Shown here: positions 1-6,714 of the stretch, in pieces
Layout of the letters: every line of letters begins with the position of its first letter
Position numbering within the stretch: position 1 is the stretch's first letter
DNA from: Methanomicrobiales archaeon
GTDB lineage: Archaea; Halobacteriota; Methanomicrobia; Methanomicrobiales; JACTUA01
Length of the DNA stretch: 10,235 bases
Direction: 5' to 3'
NCBI GenBank assembly: GCA_028678555.1
Contig: JAJRDF010000029.1
Coordinates: forward strand, 1 to 10,235
Made by a program: the position numbers and the translations under genes
Notes under the pieces: model-generated
Told to the model about the DNA's origin: nothing
Databases searched by the model: none
The model's input: the letters and a program-made list of their open reading frames with translations, nothing else

Positions 1-200
1 CTTGTCCCCTCAAAGACCTGGACCACGGCCATGTCCCGGGAGATGTCCAGCACCTGCCCGGTCCTCACCTCCCCGCCGGGAAGCATGATCCGGGCGATCT
101 CCCCGAAGGAGACCCCCCGTACCGCCTGGACAAAGATCAGGGGGCCGGAGACGTAGTGGACGGTTCTCGTCTCCCGGGTGGCAAGGCTCTTCCCTGTCAC
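1..200 (-). CDS. atpB: A-type ATP synthase subunit B, N-terminal part (cut by window edge)
   Basis: Subunit B is the non-catalytic, nucleotide-binding partner of subunit A in the A3B3 head of the archaeal A1AO ATP synthase on the cytoplasmic face of the membrane. Only the first 66 codons are present. They encode the N-terminal beta-barrel, with the typical segments VHYVSGPLIFVQ (about residues 14-25), a LPGGEVRTGQVLDI stretch and the VVQVFEGT signature at the window edge. I place the start at a GTG (198-200) whose last two bases are shared with the atpA stop codon (GTGA, a 3-base gene overlap by coordinates), which suggests translational coupling and equal output with atpA. The family is normally about 460 residues, so most of the gene lies to the left of the window. 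The nucleotide-binding domain cannot be assessed. Confidence 0.93.
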   Translation of the reverse strand, partial: MTGKSLATRETRTVHYVSGPLIFVQAVRGVSFGEIARIMLPGGEVRTGQVLDISRDMAVVQVFEGT

Positions 201-1936
201 CGTTCCACCTCCAGGGCTCCAATCGTGCGCTCGATCTCCGGGATCAGCGGCTTGATCTTCTCCACGTCGGCGAGCTCCTTCATCCTCCCGATCTCGGCCT
301 TCACGGGGAGCTTGATCACCTTGGCGAGGGAGATACCCCGGGCCATGGCGGCGCTGGTCCGTTCGTAGAAGGTGAGGATCACCTTCAGCATCCAGTACTG
401 CTTCTCCATCGGGCAGAAGGAGTCAACGTCGTGATATGCGCTCTGCTGGAGGAAGTCCTCGCGGATCATCCTCGTGACCTCCAGGATTGCCTTCTCGCTC
501 TCAGGGAGCGCATCCGGCCCCACCAGCTGGACGATCTCCTGCAGTTCCACTTCCTTCTGAAGCAGGTACATTGTGGTATCCCGCATCTCCTTCCAGTCAG
601 GGTAGCCGCTCTCCACGAACCAGTCCTTGATGTTCTCCAGGTAGAGCGAGTAGCTCTTGATCCAGTTCACCGACGGGAAGTGCCGCCGGTATGCGAGGGC
701 CGTGTCCAGCGCCCAGAAGGTGCCGGTGATGCGCAGGGTATTCTGGGTGATGGGTTCAGAGAAGTCGCCCCCCGGAGGAGAGACCGCCCCGACAATCGTT
801 ACGGAGCCGACCCTCCCTTCCGAGCCCAGGCAGACCACGCGCCCCGCACGCTCGTAGAACGCGGCAAGCCGGGTGGCAAGGTACGCAGGATAGCCCTCTT
901 CGCCGGGCATCTCCTCCAGCCGTCCCGAGACCTCCCGGAGGGCCTCTCCCCACCGTGAGGTGGAATCAGCCATGAGGGCTACGTCATAGCCCATGTCCCT
1001 GTAGTACTCCCCCATCGTGATCCCGGTGTAAATGGATGCCTCCCGTGCGGCCACCGGCATGTTGGAGGTGTTGGCGATGAGGATGGTCCGCTGGATGAGG
1101 GGGCGCTTCGTCCGGGGGTCCAGCAGTTCGGGAAACTCGGTGAGCACGTCCGTCATCTCGTTCCCCCGCTCCCCGCATCCGATATACACGACGATCTGCG
1201 TGTCCGACCACTTAGCGAGCGTCTGCTCGGCCACCGTCTTTCCCGTGCCGAATCCGCCCGGGATCATGGCGGTCCCCCCCTTGGTCACGGGAAACATCGT
1301 ATCGAACACCCTCTGACCGGTGACCAGGGGGAGCGTGGGGTCCTGCTTCGTGGTATAGGGCCTCCCCTTCCGCACCGGCCACCGCTGAAGCATGGAGATC
1401 TCGGTGTGGTTGTCCAGCACGCAGACCGGTTCGGTCACAGTGAAATCACCGGCATGGACGTCGGTGACCGTGCCGGAGATCCCCGGCGGGACCAGGATGC
1501 GGTGTTCGATGTGGTACTCGGGTACCGTGCCCAGGATGTCGCCCCCGGTCACCCGGTCGCCCGTCTTCACCGCTGGAGTGAACGTCCACTTCCGTTCATG
1601 GTCAAGGCCGGGGAGCATGATCCCCCGGGAGATGAAACTCCCGCTGGCCTTCACGAGTGCGGGCAGGGGGCGCTGGATGCCATCGTAGATGGAGGAGAGG
1701 AGGCCCGGCCCCAGCTCGGCCGAGAGCGGAAGCTCGGTATTTGTCACCTTCTCCCCGATGACAAGGCCGGACGTATCCTCGTACACCTGGACGACAGCGG
1801 ATTCCCCGTCCAGCCGGATGATCTCGCCGTTCAGCTGCTCCTTCCCCACCCTCACCACGTCGTACATCTTCGAGCCCTTCATGCCGTGGGCGATTACCAC
1901 GGGGCCCGTGATCCGCTCTACCATTCCCTCAATCAT
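197..1936 (-). CDS. atpA: A-type ATP synthase catalytic subunit A
   Basis: This is the catalytic subunit of the A1 head (EC 7.1.2.2), which makes or hydrolyses ATP at the A/B interfaces. Its 579 residues match the usual length of about 580. In order it has the N-terminal barrel (ITGPVVIAHGM, then VVQVYEDTSGL near residues 48-57), the A-specific bulge domain (about 110-190), a P-loop GGFGTGKTV at 227-235, the catalytic-glutamate segment GERGNE at 255-260, the Walker B region LMADSTSRWGE (about 321-331), and a helical C-terminal domain. Archaeal A subunits usually have GPFGSGKTV, so the second and fifth P-loop residues differ (P to G, S to T). No intein interrupts the P-loop. The ATG at 1934-1936 is favoured because a full GGAGGTGA ribosome site lies just upstream and contains the atpF stop. 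A second in-frame ATG four codons later has weaker support. Confidence 0.98.
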   Translation of the reverse strand: MIEGMVERITGPVVIAHGMKGSKMYDVVRVGKEQLNGEIIRLDGESAVVQVYEDTSGLVIGEKVTNTELPLSAELGPGLLSSIYDGIQRPLPALVKASGSFISRGIMLPGLDHERKWTFTPAVKTGDRVTGGDILGTVPEYHIEHRILVPPGISGTVTDVHAGDFTVTEPVCVLDNHTEISMLQRWPVRKGRPYTTKQDPTLPLVTGQRVFDTMFPVTKGGTAMIPGGFGTGKTVAEQTLAKWSDTQIVVYIGCGERGNEMTDVLTEFPELLDPRTKRPLIQRTILIANTSNMPVAAREASIYTGITMGEYYRDMGYDVALMADSTSRWGEALREVSGRLEEMPGEEGYPAYLATRLAAFYERAGRVVCLGSEGRVGSVTIVGAVSPPGGDFSEPITQNTLRITGTFWALDTALAYRRHFPSVNWIKSYSLYLENIKDWFVESGYPDWKEMRDTTMYLLQKEVELQEIVQLVGPDALPESEKAILEVTRMIREDFLQQSAYHDVDSFCPMEKQYWMLKVILTFYERTSAAMARGISLAKVIKLPVKAEIGRMKELADVEKIKPLIPEIERTIGALEVER

Positions 1937-1940
1937 CCCT

Positions 1941-2261
1941 TCACCTCCGTATCACGATGTTGTATCCGATGGCTCTGCGTAGGAGCCGTTCCATGTAGCT
2001 CGTCTGGTCGATCCCCCGTACCCTTGACGGGATGGGGATAATGATCGGCCGGTAGGACTTGTCGATCTTCTCCATGAACTTCTCGTCCAGCATGGAGAGG
2101 AAATCCTGGTTCACGGCCACGATCCCGGTATCATCCTTGAAGGTCAGGCTGGTGATGATCTTCTTCGCCTCGTTCAGGTCCGCAGCTTCCAGCACCTCCA
2201 CCCCCGCGAGCCTGAATCCCGGTGCACTCTCAGGATCGGTGACCACGACGAACTTATACAT
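1941..2261 (-). CDS. atpF: A-type ATP synthase subunit F (central stalk)
   Basis: Subunit F is a small Rossmann-like protein of the rotating central stalk that binds subunit D and modulates coupling in A/V-type ATPases. It starts MYKFVVVTDPES and continues with GFRLAGVEV, matching the conserved family opening with its GFrLaGv motif. From this start it is 106 residues long, about the usual 100-110. The reading frame is open for 13 more codons upstream (to 2300), but those lie inside the end of atpC and do not resemble the family. The chosen ATG (2259-2261) has a GGGAGG ribosome site (2271-2276) 9 bases upstream and overlaps the atpC stop by 8 bases. Its last two sense codons and stop also form the ribosome site of atpA, so C, F and A should be translationally coupled. 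Confidence 0.95.
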   Translation of the reverse strand: MYKFVVVTDPESAPGFRLAGVEVLEAADLNEAKKIITSLTFKDDTGIVAVNQDFLSMLDEKFMEKIDKSYRPIIIPIPSRVRGIDQTSYMERLLRRAIGYNIVIRR

Positions 2262-3312
2262 AGAGAAGTTCCTCCCGGAGCTCCTTTTCGGAGATGTCAA
2301 CGGTCTTGCACCGGGCGATGATCCGGATGTTCGTCACCTCGTTGTACTTGGCCCAGAGGTAGCCCACGGCAAGGGCGATGGACAGGGGATCCTTGAAGAA
2401 CTGGCTCACCCCTTTCTTGATCAGGTATTTGTCCAGTTCCTTCTCGATCACCGAGATCTTCTCCTGGATGAAGACCTCGGCGGGAACCTTTCCCAGGAAC
2501 TCGTAGGGAGTGCCCTTGAGCTGTTTCACCGCCGCCTCGATGCTTCCGGTCCTGACCAGGGACTGGAGCTTTGCGAGGTCAAGGCTGATACCCCCCTTGA
2601 GGAGATATTGCCCGGCCTCGTCAGCAGGAGCCCTGTCCCGGATCAGCTTGAGGACGGTCTTTAAGTTGGTCACATCGATCTCTGCCATGATCATCAGGCG
2701 GAGGATCTGGTTGTCGTAGGCATCACCCTTCACCGTCTCCAGTGCATGGTTGAAAGAGAACCGGTCGAGGGCATACTCCAGCACCGGCAGGTCCTGCCGC
2801 TCGAAGTACTGCTTGAAGCTCCGGGTCAGAGGCTGCGCATAGGGGATTCGCCACGTGGCGAGGAGGTCGATCACCGACTTCACGTCCGGCTGCTTCACAA
2901 GTTCCGCCAGCGTGACCTCATCCAGTTCACCGGCAGGGACAAGGCAGTCCATGATCTCGGGCGCAGGCACATGGATGTTCTTTCCCCGGAGGATCGTTTT
3001 GATGTTCTGGACATCCCACCGGTTGAGAAGGACCCGGATGAACTTCTCGGCATCTTCTCCGTGGACATACCAGAGGATCTTCCGGAATGCGGAGGTGAAA
3101 TCGTTCCGCACGGCCGTTTCAATGCAGGACATGCCCGAGAACCGGACGGACGCCTTCTCGATCTCCTCCCGGTAGGAAGTCCGCTGGAGCTCCACCATCA
3201 CACTCTCAACATCGGGTTTCACGATGAGCCTCTCCAGGGCCTCCCGGTTCAGGAGCCTGCCCTTCATGCCCCGGATCCTGGCGTTCATGTACCCGTAATC
3301 CACGCGAATCAC
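2254..3312 (-). CDS. atpC: A-type ATP synthase subunit C (rotor connector)
   Basis: Subunit C (V-ATPase subunit d homologue) is the funnel-shaped connector that joins the central stalk to the membrane K ring. The 352 residues fit the usual 340-360. The start region, YGYMNARIRGMKGRLL, matches the conserved opening (Y-x-x-A-R-[IV]-R-x-[ML]) of the family, and the rest is mostly alpha-helical with repeated charged helices, as expected for its three similar helical bundles. The listed start is a GTG at 3310-3312 that overlaps the atpE stop as GTGA. A GTG three codons later (3301-3303) is a real alternative, because a GGGTGA ribosome-site-like sequence lies at a good distance before it. The gene overlaps atpF by 8 bases at its end. 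Nothing suggests truncation. Confidence 0.95.
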   Translation of the reverse strand: MIRVDYGYMNARIRGMKGRLLNREALERLIVKPDVESVMVELQRTSYREEIEKASVRFSGMSCIETAVRNDFTSAFRKILWYVHGEDAEKFIRVLLNRWDVQNIKTILRGKNIHVPAPEIMDCLVPAGELDEVTLAELVKQPDVKSVIDLLATWRIPYAQPLTRSFKQYFERQDLPVLEYALDRFSFNHALETVKGDAYDNQILRLMIMAEIDVTNLKTVLKLIRDRAPADEAGQYLLKGGISLDLAKLQSLVRTGSIEAAVKQLKGTPYEFLGKVPAEVFIQEKISVIEKELDKYLIKKGVSQFFKDPLSIALAVGYLWAKYNEVTNIRIIARCKTVDISEKELREELLYV

Positions 3313-3890
3313 CCGTAGAGAAGGGAGTAAATCTCGGGTTTGAGGATCTTCTTCGCCTTCTCCAGTCTCGAATCGAGGGTATTGTAGATGATGGCCCTCC
3401 CGTCCCGGGTGGTGAGGTTCAGCCCGCCGGGAGTGGTGAGGTCGGTGACCACCTCGCTGTTCTTTCCAAGAGTCTGAAGGGCCTTTCTGGTCAGCGCCTC
3501 GTCCCGTTTGTCGATGTGCACGGTGACCACTTCGCCTTCGAGGTCCTGCATCGCTTCCGCGAGCATGGCGGTATAACTCTTCTCGTACCGGCCATCACTT
3601 CGGATCGATACGAGCCTGCGGCCCGCCTCGGTAAAGGCCTTCTGGAAAACCCTGTCCTTCTCCACGGCGAGCGACATCCGGATCTCCTTTCGTGCGCTGG
3701 CCATCAGTTTGCCCCTTTCCACGGCCGCACGCCTCTTCGCATCCTCGATGGCTGCGCTCCTGATCGCCTGGGACTTCTCTGCGGCAGCCTCCTTTGCCTC
3801 TGCCACTTCCCGCTGAGCTTTCTCCTCTATCTCCCGGATCGTCTCCTCCGCACTGATCCTGACAGCCTCGATCAGGTTCTCAAACGCCAT
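3309..3890 (-). CDS. atpE: A-type ATP synthase subunit E (peripheral stalk)
   Basis: Subunit E pairs with subunit H to form the peripheral stalks that hold the A3B3 head still against rotation. It has 193 residues, close to the family norm. Residues about 10-95 are a long Ala/Glu/Lys/Arg-rich coiled coil (for example EEKAQREVAEAKEAAAEK). The C-terminal globular part carries the expected GGLNLTTRDGRAIIYNTLD-type segment (about residues 155-173), which resembles the 'GG...DG...NT' pattern of the E family and contacts the head. The ATG at 3888-3890 has a GGTGAT ribosome-site sequence 3 bases upstream. Its stop overlaps the atpC GTG start. It follows atpK after 119 non-coding bases. Confidence 0.95.
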   Translation of the reverse strand: MAFENLIEAVRISAEETIREIEEKAQREVAEAKEAAAEKSQAIRSAAIEDAKRRAAVERGKLMASARKEIRMSLAVEKDRVFQKAFTEAGRRLVSIRSDGRYEKSYTAMLAEAMQDLEGEVVTVHIDKRDEALTRKALQTLGKNSEVVTDLTTPGGLNLTTRDGRAIIYNTLDSRLEKAKKILKPEIYSLLYG

Positions 3891-4009
3891 TCCATCACCC
3901 GAACTGCTGGACCCAACGCCTTCACATGCTTTCCTCCCAGTCCGCTCTCACCTCATGCGGGAGTGCCATCTCACGGTACGAAAGGGATTGCCTGCCCTCC
4001 GTGCAGTGT
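3891..4009 (-). other. Spacer between atpK and atpE
   Basis: This 119-base non-coding stretch separates atpK from atpE in an operon whose other junctions mostly touch or overlap. It holds the atpE ribosome site (GGTGAT at 3894-3899) and no convincing gene. An ATG directly followed by TGA behind a GGGAGG-like sequence (about 3926-3942) is a possible start-stop pair but is most likely chance. I see no strong hairpin. The spacer may serve mRNA processing or end-specific decay that lets atpK be expressed above its neighbours; that is inference only. Confidence 0.5.
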
Positions 4010-4228
4010 TCACTCCAGCATGATCATGATCATGGCCGCGACCACGAACCCCAGGATCACCAGGGTTTCAGGAATCGCCACCAGGACGACCATGAGACCG
4101 AACGTTTCCGGTCTCTCGGCAACGGTTCCTGCACCCGCCGACCCGATCTTCATCTGTGCCATCCCGGTTCCGATTGCACCCATCCCGAAGGCGATGCCTG
4201 CTCCAATGGGGATTCCCCAGTCAACCAT
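4010..4228 (-). CDS. atpK: A-type ATP synthase subunit K (membrane rotor ring, proteolipid)
   Basis: Subunit K (F-type c homologue) forms the ion-carrying rotor ring in the membrane. From the chosen ATG it has 72 residues and two membrane helices. Helix 1 is Gly/Ala-rich (about residues 5-30, with Q25), the polar loop is VAERPE (36-41), and helix 2 (about 43-70) carries the essential carboxylate in IPETL as E54. T55 follows it, while the position five residues after E54, commonly Tyr in sodium-binding rings, is Leu. This ATG has an AAGGAG/GGTGA ribosome site (4234-4245) close upstream. An upstream in-frame ATG at 4277-4279, itself preceded by GGGAG, would add a hydrophilic 17-residue extension (89 residues in all). 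I prefer the short form because it matches a standard two-helix K subunit. Unusually long non-coding gaps lie on both sides. Confidence 0.93.
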   Translation of the reverse strand: MVDWGIPIGAGIAFGMGAIGTGMAQMKIGSAGAGTVAERPETFGLMVVLVAIPETLVILGFVVAAMIMIMLE

Positions 4229-4314
4229 GTCGTTCACCACTCCTTGAAGATTTCCGTACTCATTCTCGCGTGCACCCATCGTTCCGCTCCCGGAAGAATG
4301 GCCTGCCCCGCAAC

Positions 4315-4337
4315 CCCCTGCGCCGTGGCTGCAGGGG
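4315..4337. repeat. Hairpin in the atpI-atpK gap
   Basis: A perfect 7-bp inverted repeat (CCCCTGC and GCAGGGG) encloses a 9-base loop. In the minus-strand transcript no U run follows it, so a simple intrinsic terminator is not supported. An RNA-processing or stability role for the downstream atpK message is possible. Confidence 0.5.
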
Positions 4338-4369
4338 AAATCTTGCTCTTTTCATATCACCTGTTCTGC

Positions 4370-4381
4370 GTCCGGCCGGAC
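4370..4381. repeat. 12-base perfect palindrome
   Basis: GTCCGGCCGGAC is its own reverse complement and lies in the non-coding gap between atpI and atpK, directly followed by an imperfect hairpin (4381-4406). It could be a dimeric protein-binding site or part of RNA structure. In GC-rich DNA a chance origin is also plausible. Confidence 0.4.
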
Positions 4382-4454
4382 CGTACCCTCTCGGAGGGGG
4401 ATACGGCCGCGGTGTACAGGGTACTCCCGCCCCGTAACCCTCACTAATCCATGC

Positions 4455-6377
4455 TCACCCCTCACCTTCCTTCTTGAACGGGATATAGGCCCTGCCCCCG
4501 CCCTTATAGAACTTGGAGTCGAACTCCACCAGGTGGAGACGCAGGGAGTGCAGGAACGGGGAGAACATGGCGAGGGCAATATTAAGGGTATGGAGCGCCG
4601 CCGCGATCAGGACCCCCACCAGGAGCACATCCGTCGCTCCCCCCAGTTCATTGGCAACGAGGGCAAGAACGACCGAGGCCATGCCGATCGCCATGATACG
4701 CGCGTAGGAGAGGATATTGCCGACGGTGCTCATGACCTCGAACGCACCAAAGAATCCCCCGCCATAGATGATCAGGGGGAAGGCGATGAGCAGAAGCACC
4801 ACACCGACACTGACAAATATCTCTGAGATCATACCCGCCACCGCCACGAGAAGCAGGATCAGTCCCGTGATGGCCATGATCATCCCGCACTTCTCGCAGA
4901 CATGCTTCTTGCTCTTTTGCGTGACCGCGTTGATGACCCCGAGGGAAAGACCCAGGAAGACGTGGAAGACCCCGATGGAGATCGCGAGGATCAGGAAGGG
5001 GATGATCGCATCGATCCGGTTCCAGGTGATGCCCAGGAATGTCTGTGGCTCGATCCAGCCCATCTCCTCCCCGAGATTCCCGAAGAACTCGCCGTAGAGC
5101 CATCCGAAGAAGATGGTCGGGATGGCACACATGACGAGGATATTCATCAGGTGCTGGAGCCAGAGCTCCTTTTTATACTTCCACTTCACCACCAGGGCAA
5201 TTCCGAGAATGATGAGACCGTACGCGATGTCTCCCACCATCAGCCCGAAGAAGACGGGGAAGAAGATGAACATGATGGGGCTTGGATCGATCTCGTTGTA
5301 GCTGGTTGTGCCGATCAGTCCCATCAGGAACTCGAAGGGTTTCACGAACCAGGGGTTGTCATAGAACGTGGGGGCCTCATTCATCTTGTCCTGGGGGACC
5401 TCCATTTCGTGTACGAGCACCCGCTTTTCGAAGGTCTTTTCCAGTGCCTCTTTCGTCCGTTTCAGGAACTTGCGGGGGATCCACCCGATGATGACAAAGG
5501 TATAGTCGGTCTGGCCGAACTTGGAGAAGACACGGATCTCCTCGTTCCTGTCCTCCAGGATCCGTTGCAACACCGTGAGCTGCTGGTACCACTCGGCAGA
5601 GAGCTGACCGAGTTTCTCATCGATACCCTTTTGCTCGTCGAGCGCCTTCTTCCGCCGCTCGTTGATGGAGGTGAGGATTTCATGGAACGGCTTTCCCATG
5701 TATTCGGGCGGGAGCCGGATCTCGTTCACGTTCTGGGAAAACAGGAAGGAGTGAACCGGCTCTGAGTACTTCTTGTTGAAGACCGCAACGACGGCGATCG
5801 TGGCCTGGTCCACATCCGCCGAGATCAGTTCAAACTGGTTATGGGTGATGTCCACGAAGATGTTGCGGATGACATCAATCACTTCCTTGAACTCCCGCTG
5901 GATCAGGATCACCGTGACCTCGAATCCTTCGAGCACTGGCAGCTGGTTCTCCAGAGGCTGGATCTTTCCAATGATATCCTCGTATTTGGAGAGGGTGGAG
6001 AGGGTGAAGGCCAGATCGGCTTTCCTGCCGGAAAGATCTTTCACCTTCTCTTCGAGCTCCCCCAGGATGGCATTGCTCATCGTCGTGAGCTCGTCCGGGG
6101 TTGCCCTGCGTACCTCGTCAAAGAACCGTTGCTGCTTCGCCGGTTGGTCGGGAACCTTCGGAAGCGAGAGGAGAAGCCCGCCGATCTTCACCTGGAGACC
6201 GCTGATTTCACCGGCCTTGCTCACGTCGATCTTCTTCAGGATCGTGTCGCCCGGGACGATGTTCTTGGAGACGTCTTCCAGGTGAATGGTACCCGTATGG
6301 TAGAGGACATCCACCACGCTCGCCAGGTCCGTTTTCGGCCCTATCACCTGGATTTTGTTCATCCGCTGCAGCACCAT
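4455..6377 (-). CDS. atpI: A-type ATP synthase subunit I (a-subunit homologue, membrane stator)
   Basis: Subunit I (V-ATPase a homologue) forms the two half-channels that pass ions to the K ring and anchors the peripheral stalks. From the ATG at 6375-6377 it has 640 residues, normal for the family. The N-terminal half (to about 360) is soluble with coiled-coil arms (about 90-150 and 235-285). The rest appears to hold eight membrane helices. The essential channel arginine is in NILSYARIMAIG (R560), and the conserved C-terminal HSLRLHLVEFDSKFY holds a second arginine (R613). A cytoplasmic loop between predicted helices 4 and 5 contains CEKC (C494, C497), which I do not recall from the family. 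A GTG two codons upstream (6381-6383), right after the atpH stop, is the alternative start. The ATG is favoured by a GGAG 9 bases away. Confidence 0.96.
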   Translation of the reverse strand: MVLQRMNKIQVIGPKTDLASVVDVLYHTGTIHLEDVSKNIVPGDTILKKIDVSKAGEISGLQVKIGGLLLSLPKVPDQPAKQQRFFDEVRRATPDELTTMSNAILGELEEKVKDLSGRKADLAFTLSTLSKYEDIIGKIQPLENQLPVLEGFEVTVILIQREFKEVIDVIRNIFVDITHNQFELISADVDQATIAVVAVFNKKYSEPVHSFLFSQNVNEIRLPPEYMGKPFHEILTSINERRKKALDEQKGIDEKLGQLSAEWYQQLTVLQRILEDRNEEIRVFSKFGQTDYTFVIIGWIPRKFLKRTKEALEKTFEKRVLVHEMEVPQDKMNEAPTFYDNPWFVKPFEFLMGLIGTTSYNEIDPSPIMFIFFPVFFGLMVGDIAYGLIILGIALVVKWKYKKELWLQHLMNILVMCAIPTIFFGWLYGEFFGNLGEEMGWIEPQTFLGITWNRIDAIIPFLILAISIGVFHVFLGLSLGVINAVTQKSKKHVCEKCGMIMAITGLILLLVAVAGMISEIFVSVGVVLLLIAFPLIIYGGGFFGAFEVMSTVGNILSYARIMAIGMASVVLALVANELGGATDVLLVGVLIAAALHTLNIALAMFSPFLHSLRLHLVEFDSKFYKGGGRAYIPFKKEGEG

Positions 6378-6383
6378 ATCCAC

Positions 6384-6704
6384 CTACTCCAGGGTCACGT
6401 CGTGCACGATCCTCTCAACTGCCTTGTCCAGGTTTCCCTCCCCGCGGTGCCGGAGCCGGTCCGTCTCACCTTTTCCGGCCTCCCTCATCTCGTCGATCTC
6501 CTTCTGGACACCCTCCATCTCCTTCCGGAAAACCGTTTCTCCCTCCTGTGCAGCCTCACGCTCGGCTGCCTGGACCATCTGTGCGGCTTCCCCACGGCCG
6601 GTGCGGACGGTCTCATCCGCCGTCCTCCTCGCGAGATCCAGCCTCATGGAGAGCTCCAGCTCCTTCTCACGGATCTTCTGTAAAAGTGTCTTCTCTGCCG
6701 GCAT
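6384..6704 (-). CDS. atpH: A-type ATP synthase subunit H (peripheral stalk)
   Basis: Subunit H pairs with subunit E to form the long coiled-coil peripheral stalk linking the membrane subunit I to the head. It has 106 residues, the expected size, and is almost wholly charged and helical. Residues about 5-95 are rich in Glu, Arg, Lys and Ala with regular small residues (for example RGEAAQMVQAAEREAAQEGE), consistent with the H family. It ends AVERIVHDVTLE. The identification rests on size, composition and its first position in an H-I-K-E-C-F-A-B operon rather than on a single motif. A G-rich ribosome site (GAGGGGTG) precedes the ATG. It starts 10 bases after the stop of the small upstream gene, and its stop directly abuts the possible GTG start of atpI. 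Confidence 0.9.
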   Translation of the reverse strand: MPAEKTLLQKIREKELELSMRLDLARRTADETVRTGRGEAAQMVQAAEREAAQEGETVFRKEMEGVQKEIDEMREAGKGETDRLRHRGEGNLDKAVERIVHDVTLE

Positions 6705-6714
6705 CCCCCACCCC

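Larger units (their letters stand above)
4229..4454 (-). promoter_or_regulatory. Intercistronic region upstream of atpK with inverted repeats
   Basis: About 226 bases separate the atpI stop from the preferred atpK start. I see three inverted repeats: a perfect 7-bp stem, CCCCTGC/GCAGGGG, with a 9-base loop (4315-4337); a perfect 12-base palindrome GTCCGGCCGGAC (4370-4381); and an imperfect hairpin CCGTA...TACGG (4381-4406). On the minus strand there is a weak TATA-like sequence GATATGAA (4351-4358). The atpK ribosome site is at 4234-4245. The region could stabilise or process the atpK message, or hold a weak internal promoter, which would help make the many K copies needed per complex. No protein of credible length is encoded if the short atpK start is right. 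Confidence 0.45.

Noticed and set aside
1232..1258. Intein in atpA at the P-loop
   Set aside because: Some archaeal A subunits carry an intein here, so I checked. The P-loop is continuous and the protein has normal length.
3516..4247. Plus-strand frame crossing atpE, the spacer and atpK
   Set aside because: It runs opposite two convincing genes and has no ribosome site or domain. The spacer alone is too short to support it.
4315..4337. Intrinsic terminator between atpI and atpK
   Set aside because: The stem is real but no U run follows on the transcript strand, and the downstream genes belong to the same complex, so termination here would be counterproductive.
4261..4356. A 31-codon minus-strand frame in the atpI-atpK gap, beginning at the ATG in GGTGATATG
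   Set aside because: The ribosome-site-like GGTGAT directly abuts the ATG with no spacing, the product is Arg-rich low complexity, and it runs through the hairpin. Most likely chance.
4902..5765. A 287-codon plus-strand frame
   Set aside because: It is antisense to the membrane and arm regions of atpI, and its extremely acidic, repetitive translation has no family resemblance.
5841..6683. A 280-codon plus-strand frame
   Set aside because: It is antisense to atpI and atpH, which match their families throughout. The Leu/His/Asp-rich translation is typical of an antisense shadow.
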